From Bacteroidota bacterium (GTDB lineage: Bacteria; Bacteroidota; Bacteroidia; 2-12-FULL-35-15), in contig JADJHE010000012.1 of NCBI GenBank assembly GCA_016707685.1, forward strand, positions 62,001-126,000: DNA of 64,000 nt, read 5' to 3'. Shown piece after piece: positions 29,218 to 38,822 of this stretch (position 1 is the stretch's first letter; the number at the start of each line of letters is the position of its first letter). A program made the translations under genes and the position numbers. The notes beneath the pieces are model-generated. The model was not told the DNA's origin. It made no database searches and was given only the letters and a program-made list of their open reading frames with translations.

Positions 29218-29261
29218 GAAAACAAAATTGAGGTTTCGTTGCAAGAAAAATTCAAAAGCAA

Positions 29262-29302
29262 TGTATACGTTATGTATACATATTGTGTATATTTGATATA
29301 CA
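29262..29302. promoter_or_regulatory. Two phased palindromic operators between the XRE gene and mod
   Basis: Site 1 is TGTATAC-N5-GTATACA (29262-29280), a perfect 7-bp inverted repeat. Site 2 is TGTGTAT-N5-ATATACA (29284-29302), matching six of seven positions. Centres are 22 bp apart, about two helical turns, so two dimers could bind side by side. This is the arrangement expected for an autoregulating R-M controller. Confidence 0.75.
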
Positions 29303-29322
29303 ATTCGTTTGTAGCTCAGTAT

Positions 29323-30949
29323 ATGCCGATATTAAATTGGATAGGAAAAGATAAAGTTGTTAATCACCATTTAGATGTGCCTTACCGTGTGTTAGAGCAT
29401 CAATATGGCTTTAACAATGGTGAAGAGAGCAAAGCACAAACATCCTCTGGCAACAAAATTATCCATGGCGATAACCTCGAAGCACTAAAATCATTATTAC
29501 CTGAATACGAAGGAAAAATCAAATGCATCTACATCGATCCTCCTTACAATACTGGAAACGAAGCATGGGTGTATAATGACAATGTAAACGACCCGAAAAT
29601 AAAAAAGTGGTTAGGACAAGTTGTTGGAAAAGAAAGTGAAGATTTAAGCCGACACGACAAATGGTTGTGCATGATGTATCCTCGTTTAAAATTACTTCAC
29701 AAACTGCTGGCTGATGATGGTGCCATTTTTATTTCAATTGATGATAATGAACAAGCAAATTTAAAATTATTGTGCGATGAGATTTTTGGAAAATTATGTT
29801 CATAGCATGAAGCAAAAGCAATCATCATCTAACACAAAGGATGAATTCCAATCTTGACTGAGATAATATAGTATTCGGAAAACATCTAAATATACTTTCA
29901 AATTTATGGATGAAGAGAGATTGCAAATGGATTTAAGATTACAAAAGGGAGCGCATAAAGAGCAACTGGAACGTTAAAGAGACGACAGACACTAATGTTC
30001 TATCCAATACTATTAAAAAATAAACAACTACAATTAAATAAGAAGAATTTTCAGCAAATTTAAAATAAGATAACCAATGAATTTAAGATTCTACATCTAG
30101 AAGATTAAGTCAAAATGAAAAAGATGGATACGAAGATTTTCAAGAAGATAAAATAAATTTTGCAGTGGGGAGAAAATACAATAAAGCTACAAAGATTAAT
30201 TATAAATAAAACGGAACAGCTATGACATAGACAACCACCTGAGGAGAGATTTGCCAGCAAAATAAAACAATTTTTATAAGCCAGAATATAGCAGTGGGAA
30301 TGGGACGAATCAAATAAAACAAATTTTTCAAAATAAAAATTTTCAAACGCCAAAACCATTAGAGCTAATTTTTGATTTTTTGCAAATTACATTAGACAAA
30401 AACTCCATCATCCTCGACTCCTTTGCAGGAAGTGGAACTACAGCACATGCTGTTTTAAATTTAAATAAACAAGATGGTGGTAATCGTAAATTCATTTTGG
30501 TGGAAATGGAAGAGTATGCCGAAACAATTACTGCGGAACGTGTAAAACGAGTAATTAAAGGCTATGGCGACAAAGTAGGAACAACTGGTAGTTTTGATTA
30601 TTATGAATTAGGAGAGCCTTTGTTCAATGAAGATGGTGATATTAATGAAATGGTTGGCATAAAAAAATTACGTCAATACATTTATTATACGGAAACAAAA
30701 GACTTTTTAGAATCAAATGGCACTACAATAGACAACGAGTCTTTTTTAGCAAAACACAATGATACTGCCTATTACTTTTATTATGAGCCTGATTGCACAA
30801 CCACATTAGATTATCAATTTTTAAGCACTATTAAAACTAAAGCAGAGCAATACATCATTTATGCAGATAATTGTTTGTTGACAAAAGAATTCCTTAGCAA
30901 GAACAATATCATCTTTAAAAAAATACCAAGAGACATTACCAAGTTTTAA
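29323..30949 (+). pseudogene. mod: Type III R-M modification methyltransferase Mod, disrupted in the target-recognition region
   Basis: Mod methylates adenine and gives the sequence specificity of a type III system. The N-terminal part (29323-29805; start MPILNWIGKDKVV) is intact with IYIDPPYNTGN (motif IV) and DDNEQANLKLL, then hits TAG at 29803. The C-terminal part is intact from about 30284 in another frame with LDSFAGSGTTAHAVLNLN (motif I) and GNRKFILVEM, ending 5 bp before res. Between them (29806-30283), where the recognition domain belongs, no frame is open for long: short coding-like stretches appear in different frames (for example 29862-29933, 29937-30020, 30087-30206, 30212-30262) broken by many stops. 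Either true decay or a collapsed assembly of variable recognition domains. Confidence 0.85.
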
Positions 30950-30953
30950 AAGA

Positions 30954-33551
30954 ATGGAATTAAAATCCTATCAACAAGAAGTTATCAATGACCTAGAACG
31001 TTTTTTAGAAGTTATTCAACACACTAAAAACACACCTATTGCTTTCACTGATTTCTGGACAAAGCATCCCAAAACACCATTACAACCTTTTCCTGGCAAA
31101 GCAATTGAGCCCTACAAAAACAATGCAGCGGAAGCACCACATATTTGTATAAAAGTACCAACAGCAGGAGGAAAAACATTTATAGCTTGCAACGCAATCA
31201 AAACAATTTTTGATGCTTTTCATTATGATAAAAAAAAGGCTGTTGTTTGGTTAGTGCCTTCTATCACCATATTAGAACAAACAATTAAAAACTTAAAAAA
31301 CGTCAATCATCCTTATCGCCAAAAAATAAATTCACATTTTGGGAATAAAGTAGAAGTATTTGACAAACAAGCTTTATTACAAGGTAGCAGTTTTAATGCA
31401 TCCAGTGTTGAAGAACAACTGAGCATTTTTGTTTTAAGCTTTGATAGCTTAAGAGCAAAGAATAAAGAAGAGCGAAAAGTTTTTCAGGAAAATGGAAATC
31501 TTCAATCGTTCGAAACACTTTTGGGTAATGACGATGAAATTTCATTAATGCGTGTAATACAAGCATTGAATCCAGTTGTAATTGTTGATGAAAGTCACAA
31601 TGCTGAAAGTGATTTAAGTGTTGAAATGCTAGGCAATTTAAACCCTTGTTTTATTTTAGATTTAACAGCAACTCCTCGAAAAAACAGTAACATTATCAGC
31701 TTTGTAAGTGCCATAGAGTTGAAAAAAGAACACATGGTTAAATTGCCTGTTATCTGTTACAACCATAGCGATAAAACCGAAGTCATAAATTCGGCACTTC
31801 AGCTACAACGCAAGCTAGAGGCAAAAGCAACAGAAGAAGAAAAAAACGGAGGCAATTATATCCGTCCTATTGTTTTGTTTCAAGCACAACCAAAGAGTGC
31901 ATCCGACAATACAACATTTGAAAAGTTAAAAGAAAAATTAATTGAACTAAAAATTCCTGCTGAACAGATAAAAATAAAAACAGCCAATTTGAATGAAATC
32001 AAAGACATTGATTTAAGTTCAAAAGAATGCCCTGTTCGCTACATTATTACAGTAAATGCATTAAAAGAAGGCTGGGATTGTCCGTTTGCATACATTCTTG
32101 CATCCTTAGCAGACAAATCATCAGCAGTAGATGTGGAACAAATTTTAGGGCGTGTATTACGTCAGCCTTATGTTAAGGAACATCAGTCGCCATTGCTTAA
32201 TTTGTGTTATGTCCTAACGGCATCAGCAAAATTTATGGATACGCTCGATAACATCGTGAAAGGATTAAATAAAGCAGGATTTAGTAGTAAAGATTTTAAA
32301 GTTGCAGAAAATTCATTAAGCGAAACAGCTAAAGAAGAAGATGCATTCAAAACACTTGTCACTAGTCCGAAATTAAAAGTGGACGAGGACAGCAATGATT
32401 TAATGTGGGACATTGATACCAATAGAATTACTGATATCACGAAAGAGGTAGAAGTTCCAGAAGCTGTTCTTCAAATAGAAGAAACAGCCTTAAAACAAAA
32501 CGAAGAATTTGAAAAAAGCATTCAGAATTCCGACAATTTATTTTCAATCCCAACTGAATTAGCATCTATCGTGAAATCCTACAACATGAAAGAGGTATTT
32601 GTGGAACAAGCATCACAAATAAAAATCCCTCAATTTTACATCGAGCGTCCTGGTGGCGAAATTTTTCCTGGTGAATCACAACTACTTAATAAAGAAGATT
32701 TATTAAAAGGCTTTCAGTTAAGTAAAGCAGATGCAAATATTGTTTTTGACAATGCTAGTTCTGAATTGTATAAAATTGATTTGGACGAGACGAGAGCTGA
32801 TTTCACTCCTTCATTTGTAAAACTAGATGGCGAAATAAAAGACCGTTTAATGGAATACATTCTTGATCCTTCAAGGAAAGAAAGCAGAACTAAAAATTTC
32901 ACAAAACGAATTCTTGATTTAATTGGAAAAATGTATCCTATTTCAGAAAGTGAAATTAAAAAATATGTTCAAAAAATAGTTGAAGACTTTAGTGATGAAC
33001 AATACACGGATTTTGCAGATCATGAATACAGCTATACTTCTAAAATTAAAGATAAAATAAAAAAATTGTCTGATGAATATGCTGAAAAAACATTCCGAGA
33101 TTATTTAGACAAGGACAAAATTACGATGCCAAATGGCTATACATTCGAAAAGACAATTAGTCCAGGTCTAACCTCAAAAGACATCACAAAGTCATTATAT
33201 GAAAAAGAAGCGGATATGAATGGCTTCGAAGAAAAAGTAATAAATGAAATAGCGAACCTTTCTAATGTAGCATTCTGGACACGCAACATTGAACGCAAAC
33301 AATTTAGAATAAATGGATTTTTAAATCATTATCCTGATTTTATTATTCAAACAAAAAGCAACAAAACCATTTTGCTAGAAACGAAAGGAGATGATCGAGA
33401 CAACTCCGATAGTGAAGCTAAAATCCGTTTGGGTAAAGCTTGGGAAAACAGAGCAGGACAAGGCTATAAATATTTTATGGTATTTGATAAAAAAGAAGTA
33501 AGAGATGCTTATCGATTAGATGATTTCTTAAAAATGTTCAAGGATTTGTAA
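30954..33551 (+). CDS. res: Type III restriction endonuclease subunit Res
   Basis: Res cuts DNA together with Mod and uses ATP hydrolysis. The 865-residue protein has helicase motif I KVPTAGGKTFIACNAI near residue 70, motif II VDESHN, motif III LDLTATPRKNS, and motif VI region EQILGRVLRQPY. The C-terminal nuclease site is PD-(D/E)xK-like: HYPDFIIQTKSNKTILLETKG. The gene is intact and of normal length, in contrast to mod. Translation starts 5 bp after the mod stop. Confidence 0.94.
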   Translation: MELKSYQQEVINDLERFLEVIQHTKNTPIAFTDFWTKHPKTPLQPFPGKAIEPYKNNAAEAPHICIKVPTAGGKTFIACNAIKTIFDAFHYDKKKAVVWLVPSITILEQTIKNLKNVNHPYRQKINSHFGNKVEVFDKQALLQGSSFNASSVEEQLSIFVLSFDSLRAKNKEERKVFQENGNLQSFETLLGNDDEISLMRVIQALNPVVIVDESHNAESDLSVEMLGNLNPCFILDLTATPRKNSNIISFVSAIELKKEHMVKLPVICYNHSDKTEVINSALQLQRKLEAKATEEEKNGGNYIRPIVLFQAQPKSASDNTTFEKLKEKLIELKIPAEQIKIKTANLNEIKDIDLSSKECPVRYIITVNALKEGWDCPFAYILASLADKSSAVDVEQILGRVLRQPYVKEHQSPLLNLCYVLTASAKFMDTLDNIVKGLNKAGFSSKDFKVAENSLSETAKEEDAFKTLVTSPKLKVDEDSNDLMWDIDTNRITDITKEVEVPEAVLQIEETALKQNEEFEKSIQNSDNLFSIPTELASIVKSYNMKEVFVEQASQIKIPQFYIERPGGEIFPGESQLLNKEDLLKGFQLSKADANIVFDNASSELYKIDLDETRADFTPSFVKLDGEIKDRLMEYILDPSRKESRTKNFTKRILDLIGKMYPISESEIKKYVQKIVEDFSDEQYTDFADHEYSYTSKIKDKIKKLSDEYAEKTFRDYLDKDKITMPNGYTFEKTISPGLTSKDITKSLYEKEADMNGFEEKVINEIANLSNVAFWTRNIERKQFRINGFLNHYPDFIIQTKSNKTILLETKGDDRDNSDSEAKIRLGKAWENRAGQGYKYFMVFDKKEVRDAYRLDDFLKMFKDL

Positions 33552-33554
33552 TTC

Positions 33555-34781
33555 CTATTTCTTCGCCATTACCATTTTATTCACCACATACATAAAACCT
33601 GCTGCTGCTATCATTGATACCAGTACTACATAGCCCAATGTATCAAAATGTTCTAAAACTCCACTTGGCGTTTGAACTACAATTAAACCAGCTACACCAG
33701 CTGCTATTCCACCCGAAATTTGTTGTATGGATGAATTTATACTCATAAATGCGCCTCTATCTTGTGGATTTGGAACCGCAGTCATTAAAGCTGTTGCAGA
33801 AATAATACGGGATGTTATTCCAATAAACAAAATCACATTCACTAAAATTAATACACCCAATGATGTTACACCCAACTGTGTGTAAATAATTACCATCACC
33901 ATACTTATGATGGTTCCAATCACAAACACTTTGTATTTCCCAATCTTATCACTTAATTTCCCCATCAATGGACCAGCAATCATTGTAAATACTCCAGTTA
34001 CACCATAAACGATTGGAAGATCATCCATCGAAATTTTAATATTGTTAGTACTGAAAGCACTACTAAATGGCATCAACATAAACCCTCCAGTTGCCAATAA
34101 AACCGTTCCAAAAAAGCCTTTGATGTAATTTGTATTTGAAATGGTATGCCAAAGGTGTAAAAATGGATTCTTATCCGATTTTAATTTTAAATGTTCGTTG
34201 ATTGGTTTCATAAAGATTACCAACACAACTCCAATTGCAATCGAAAAAATAACAATCATCATAAATGGTGAATGCCATCCATAATTATTGGCTAACCATA
34301 AACCAATTGGAATTCCTAAAACCTGACTAACACCAAATGCCATTTGAACAAAACCCATTACTCGTCCGCGTAACTGCATTGCAAACAAATCGGAGATAAT
34401 TGCAAAACTGATGGAGCTAATGACACCTCCGAACAATCCAGTAACAATGCGTGCAGCCAATAACAATTCATAGTTGGGAGCCAAAGCACAAAACAATGTC
34501 CCCAACACAAAACCAGTATAAAAGAAAATCAATATTTTTTTTCGATCAAACTTATCGGCAAATCCTGCCGCTAACAAACCAGATGCACCTGCACTAAATG
34601 CATAAGCAGATACAACCAAACCAAATTCAGATGGAAGAATTTTCAACTCCGGCATTAATATGGCACCCAATGGCGACAATACCATAAAATCCAACACAAC
34701 CGTAAACTGAAGTATTGCAAGTATTGCTACAATAAATGCTTGGTAGCTGGTAAATTTAGTTTGACTCACAGTATTTTCCAT
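33555..34781 (-). CDS. MFS transporter
   Basis: A 12-segment major facilitator protein of about 408 residues. The first cytoplasmic loop shows GFADKFDRKKILIFFYTG, matching the MFS motif between segments 2 and 3, and the related MGKLSDKIGKYKVFVIGT lies between segments 8 and 9. The pattern resembles drug/proton antiporters of the DHA1 group, but the substrate cannot be read from sequence. Start placed at the ATG 34781 (MENTVS); an upstream ATG at 34802 would add seven residues. Its 3' end meets that of res. Confidence 0.88.
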   Translation of the reverse strand: MENTVSQTKFTSYQAFIVAILAILQFTVVLDFMVLSPLGAILMPELKILPSEFGLVVSAYAFSAGASGLLAAGFADKFDRKKILIFFYTGFVLGTLFCALAPNYELLLAARIVTGLFGGVISSISFAIISDLFAMQLRGRVMGFVQMAFGVSQVLGIPIGLWLANNYGWHSPFMMIVIFSIAIGVVLVIFMKPINEHLKLKSDKNPFLHLWHTISNTNYIKGFFGTVLLATGGFMLMPFSSAFSTNNIKISMDDLPIVYGVTGVFTMIAGPLMGKLSDKIGKYKVFVIGTIISMVMVIIYTQLGVTSLGVLILVNVILFIGITSRIISATALMTAVPNPQDRGAFMSINSSIQQISGGIAAGVAGLIVVQTPSGVLEHFDTLGYVVLVSMIAAAGFMYVVNKMVMAKK

Positions 34782-34811
34782 AGATTTTTTCAACTCCCAC
34801 AATGCACTCTT

Positions 34812-35333
34812 TTAATACTCAAAAGTCGTATTGTTTTCAGGGTTCACGAGTTTGTAACTCTTACGCACTTCATTGTAATAACAATGTATAAAATTTGTTT
34901 GTCCCTCCAATTGATCGTACAACAAGGAATTCACAACAAATATTTTTTTACTTTTTGATGGTAATTTACTTTCAAAAAAACACCAAACAGCCTCCTCTTC
35001 TATCTCATACCCTACATAGGTTAATTCTGCCAGTTTTTTATCGATACTAATGATCAAATGTTTTTTGATATAATCTTGTATTAAACCACTTGTAACAGGA
35101 TCACGCTTTGTTAAATCTACTTGTTTGTGGTAAATTGTATGAAGTGCTATTTGCAAATCGTCCTGAAACAATTTGCAGCTTACTGTTAATTCTTTTGTTT
35201 TACTATCGATTCGAATTTCTGTAACGCCAACATAAAAAGGATGCTTCTTCGAACTAAAAGAAGCACAAACTAACATACTTAGAAAAAGCAAACTGAAAAA
35301 AGTAGACTTGAAAATAAATTGTTTATTTTGCAT
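34812..35333 (-). CDS. DUF6702-like secreted protein
   Basis: A 173-residue protein with an N-terminal hydrophobic signal (STFFSLLFLSMLVCASFSS) followed by the HPFYVGVTEIRID opening and the CKLFQDDLQIALH segment that I associate with DUF6702. Proteins of this kind are found beside HupE/UreJ and M1 peptidase genes in Bacteroidota, as here. It is divergent from the HupE/UreJ gene with only 20 bp between the start codons. Molecular function unknown. Confidence 0.8.
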   Translation of the reverse strand: MQNKQFIFKSTFFSLLFLSMLVCASFSSKKHPFYVGVTEIRIDSKTKELTVSCKLFQDDLQIALHTIYHKQVDLTKRDPVTSGLIQDYIKKHLIISIDKKLAELTYVGYEIEEEAVWCFFESKLPSKSKKIFVVNSLLYDQLEGQTNFIHCYYNEVRKSYKLVNPENNTTFEY

Positions 35334-35353
35334 GAATACAAAAGTACTGAAAA

Positions 35354-35944
35354 TTGAACGACTTTAATCTTTGGTTTATAACAGGCATTGAACACATTGC
35401 AGATTTGCAAGGTTACGACCATATTCTGTTCTTATTGGCCCTGTGTGGTGTTTACGAAATCAAACAATGGAAAAACGTGTTGGTTCTAATAACAGCTTTC
35501 ACCATTGGGCATTCCATTACACTTGCGCTTAGCGTTACCAATGCATTTAGCATCAATAGCGCAATCATTGAATTTTTAATTCCCATCACCATCATTTTAA
35601 CGGCAAGTTATAACCTCTATACAAACTATAAAAACAAACAGAACAACCCTACAATCAACTACGGAGCAGCAGTATTCTTCGGCTTTATTCATGGAATGGG
35701 CTTTTCCTATCTATTAAAATCACTGTTGGGAAAAACCGAAAGTATTCTATCCCCATTATTTGCCTTTAATGTAGGTTTAGAGGCCGGTCAAATAATTATC
35801 GTGGCAAGTATTCTAATTATTTCATTATTTTTAACTTCCGTTCTTAAAATCAATCCAAAACTTAAAAACAATTTTATCTCTTTGGCTGTTTTAATCATTG
35901 CAAGTATTATGGCATTTGAACGATTGCCAGCATTAACAAACTAA
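35354..35944 (+). CDS. HupE/UreJ family membrane protein
   Basis: A 196-residue protein with six or seven membrane segments. Family signatures are the N-terminal FITGIEHIADLQGYDHILFL, TAFTIGHSITLALS and FFGFIHGMGFSYLL, with conserved histidines in each. HupE/UreJ proteins are linked to nickel or cobalt transport in other bacteria, but this phylum-specific branch has no established substrate. Start is a TTG at 35354. It precedes the M1 peptidase gene by 4 bp, so they form an operon. Confidence 0.88.
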   Translation: MNDFNLWFITGIEHIADLQGYDHILFLLALCGVYEIKQWKNVLVLITAFTIGHSITLALSVTNAFSINSAIIEFLIPITIILTASYNLYTNYKNKQNNPTINYGAAVFFGFIHGMGFSYLLKSLLGKTESILSPLFAFNVGLEAGQIIIVASILIISLFLTSVLKINPKLKNNFISLAVLIIASIMAFERLPALTN

Positions 35945-35948
35945 GATC

Positions 35949-38312
35949 ATGACTAAAAAATTACTTTCATTAATTGTAGCACTATTCAGCATTCTTTTTT
36001 CAAATGCTCAAAACACACAAAACAATCCTACATCCAATCACGGAAATAAATTTGAGCAATTAGGCACTACCCTGCCCGATGCAAATACATATCGCACAGC
36101 ATCTGGAGCACCTGGACATGAATATTGGCAACAAAAAGCTGATTATAAAATTGATGCTACATTGGATGAAAAAGACTTGCGCTTGCATGGTGAAGAGGAA
36201 ATTACCTATTACAACAACTCACCCGATGTTTTAAATTACTTATGGTTACAGTTAGACGAAAACCAACATAATCCAAACAACGAAGCAAACAATTTTGATG
36301 ACAGTAAAAAATCACTTCCTCTTACCAACAATCAATTGGATGGATTAGAATTCAAAAAAAACTTAGAAGGTTATGGTGTAAATATTTTGAGCGTAACCGA
36401 CAAAACAGGTAAAGCATTAAAATACACCATCAACAACACCATGATGCGTATTGATTTAGAAACACCATTAGCATCCAAACAAAATTTTACCTTCAAAATA
36501 AAATGGAATTATAAAATCCCTGAACGTCTTAAAATTGGCGGTCGCGGTGGTTACGAATCATTTACTGAAGATGGCAATGCAGTATTCACCATCACACAAT
36601 GGTATCCTCGTATGTGTGTGTATAGCGATTATCAAGGATGGAACAACAAGCAATTTACAGGAAGAGGAGAATTTGCATTGGTATTTGGAAACTTTGAAGT
36701 TTCGATGAAAGTTCCTGCCGACCATGTAATTGCTGCTACTGGAACTTGCTTAAATGTGAATGAAGTAGTAACAGCGGAACAATTAAACAGATGGAAAAAA
36801 GCGCAAACTGCTGAAAGTCCTATTGAAGTAGTTACGCTTGCAGAAGCTAAAAGCAAAGAAACAAATCCCGACAAAACAAATTTCAAAACTTGGAAATTCA
36901 AAGCTGAAAATGTTCGTGATTTTGCATGGGGAAGCTCTCGTAAATTTGTTTGGGATGCCATGGCACAAAATGTAAATGGTAAAAATATTATGTGTATGAG
37001 TTATTATCCTAAAGAAGCTTATGGATTGTATAATAAATATTCCACTAAAACAATTGCGCATACAGTTAAAACCTACTCAAAGTTCACTATCCCTTATCCA
37101 TATCCGGTAGCAATAAGTGTGGAAGCATCAAATGGAATGGAATATCCAATGATTTCATTCAACTATGGAAGAACAGAAGCAGATGGAACATATACTTCGC
37201 GCACAAAGTATGGAATGATTGGCGTTATTATTCATGAGGTAGGACACAACTTTTTTCCAATGATTATCAATAGCGATGAACGTCAATGGGCATGGATGGA
37301 TGAAGGGCTAAACACCTTTGTTCAGTTTTTAACCGAACAAGAATTTGATAATAACTATCCATCATCTCGCGGACCTGCACACAAAATTGTAGACTATATG
37401 CGCATGCCTAAAAATCAATTGGAACCCATTATGACCAATACCGAAAACATTGCTCAATATGGTAACAACGCCTATGGAAAACCTGCAACAGCGTTAAATA
37501 TTTTGCGTGAAACAGTAATGGGTCGTGAGTTATTTGATTACGCATTCAAAGAATATTGCACTCGCTGGGCATTTAAACATCCTGCACCTGCCGATTTTTT
37601 CAGAACAATGGAAGATGCATCAGGCGTTGATTTGGATTGGTTTTGGAGAGGATGGTTTTACGATATCCAACCTGTAGATATTTCTTTAGACTCTGTAATT
37701 GCTTTTACGGTTGATTCTCCAAGAAAAGTATTAGAAGGTTCGGATACTGTTACTACACGAAAAACAAAAGTAAAAGAAGAGTTTTTACACGTTTCTAGAT
37801 TAAGAAACAAACAAGCAGGAATGACTTTCTTAGTTGACAAAGACACAACACTTCGTGATTTCTATTATTACTACAAGCCAGAACCTGTAACAAAAGAAAC
37901 GACTACGATAAAAGATAAATATGAAAATCTTTCTTTACTTGATAAAGAGGAGTTTAAAAAGTATGAAGATAAGTTTTACTACGAATTAAATTTTAGCAAT
38001 AAAGGAGGATTGGTGATGCCAATTATTGTTCAATGGAATTACAAAGATGGCACTAGTGAAACAGAATACATCAGTGCATATATCTGGCGCAAGGATGAAC
38101 AAAAAGTAACAAAAACCTTTGCAAAAGACAAAGAAGTGGTTGCTATTAAAATAGATCCATTTAAAGAGACTGCCGATATTGACGAGAATAACAATTCCTG
38201 GCCTAAAATTAAATCGGAATCTCGTTTTGATTTATACAAAACCAAGGTAACCACCAAATACGAAAACAAGGAACAAAACCCAATGCAGAAAAAATTATCT
38301 GAAAAGAAATAA
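35949..38312 (+). CDS. Secreted M1-family metallopeptidase
   Basis: A 787-residue zinc aminopeptidase-like protein exported by a signal peptide (MTKKLLSLIVALFSILFSNAQ). The N-terminal beta-sandwich domain of M1 enzymes is followed by the catalytic domain with HEVGH at residues 429-433 and the third zinc ligand in WAWMDEGLNTFVQ, which fits HExxH-x18-E. The exopeptidase motif is seen as EASNGMEYPM in place of GAMEN, a variation common in this subgroup. Likely periplasmic peptide digestion. Confidence 0.93.
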   Translation: MTKKLLSLIVALFSILFSNAQNTQNNPTSNHGNKFEQLGTTLPDANTYRTASGAPGHEYWQQKADYKIDATLDEKDLRLHGEEEITYYNNSPDVLNYLWLQLDENQHNPNNEANNFDDSKKSLPLTNNQLDGLEFKKNLEGYGVNILSVTDKTGKALKYTINNTMMRIDLETPLASKQNFTFKIKWNYKIPERLKIGGRGGYESFTEDGNAVFTITQWYPRMCVYSDYQGWNNKQFTGRGEFALVFGNFEVSMKVPADHVIAATGTCLNVNEVVTAEQLNRWKKAQTAESPIEVVTLAEAKSKETNPDKTNFKTWKFKAENVRDFAWGSSRKFVWDAMAQNVNGKNIMCMSYYPKEAYGLYNKYSTKTIAHTVKTYSKFTIPYPYPVAISVEASNGMEYPMISFNYGRTEADGTYTSRTKYGMIGVIIHEVGHNFFPMIINSDERQWAWMDEGLNTFVQFLTEQEFDNNYPSSRGPAHKIVDYMRMPKNQLEPIMTNTENIAQYGNNAYGKPATALNILRETVMGRELFDYAFKEYCTRWAFKHPAPADFFRTMEDASGVDLDWFWRGWFYDIQPVDISLDSVIAFTVDSPRKVLEGSDTVTTRKTKVKEEFLHVSRLRNKQAGMTFLVDKDTTLRDFYYYYKPEPVTKETTTIKDKYENLSLLDKEEFKKYEDKFYYELNFSNKGGLVMPIIVQWNYKDGTSETEYISAYIWRKDEQKVTKTFAKDKEVVAIKIDPFKETADIDENNNSWPKIKSESRFDLYKTKVTTKYENKEQNPMQKKLSEKK

Positions 38313-38319
38313 TATTTAT

Positions 38320-38820
38320 TGGTTTATATGTTTCGTCCCTACGGGACTTAGATATATTGGTAGAACTGTATTGCTACTAACATTACATCCCTACGGGTTA
38401 CAATATAATTTTATTGGGTTATTGGTTTCGTCCCTACGGGACTTAGATATATTCGTAGAACTGTATTGCTATTATTATTACATCCCTACGGGATTACAAT
38501 AAACAAAGATTCATCGCTTCTCTCAGAATGGAAAACTTCGTAAAAACATTCTCTATAAATCTTCGTGTTCTACTCCCGATAGCTTTAGTGACTGTGATAA
38601 TTTTTTCTCCGTGAACTTCCGAGTTGAATATTAATGTTATATCATTAACAGTCCCGTAGGGACGATATATTGGTAATAAACAAAAGACAAAATCATGAGA
38701 GTCCCGTAGGGACGAAACGATACAAAAGCATATAAAAAGAGATTCTTCGTTTTACTTAGAATGACAAGCTTCGCAAAAATATTCTCTGTGTAACTTCGCG
38801 CCCTCTGTTCCTCTGTGTTG
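38320..38820. repeat. Gene-free spacer with TCCCTACGGGA palindromes
   Basis: GTCCCTACGGGAC occurs at 38335 and 38430 in a tandem unit of 95 bp; each unit also holds ATCCCTACGGG about 58 bp later. The same palindrome in the form GTCCCGTAGGGAC lies at 38651 and 38701. Between them are degenerate stretches (AGAATGGAAAACTTCG and AGAATGACAAGCTTCG) that also look like repeated intergenic elements. No ORF of note. The spacer is between convergent genes. Confidence 0.82.
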
Positions 38821-38822
38821 AT

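Noticed and set aside
29862..30209. Alternative genetic code (TAA as glutamine) in the Mod gap
   Set aside because: Reading TAA as glutamine gives a longer frame, but TAA ends many intact genes in the window, and another frame is also partly open.
30105..30359. Minus-strand ORF of 84 residues in the Mod gap
   Set aside because: Low-complexity F/S/C-rich translation of AT-rich DNA; the plus-strand Mod pieces explain the region better.
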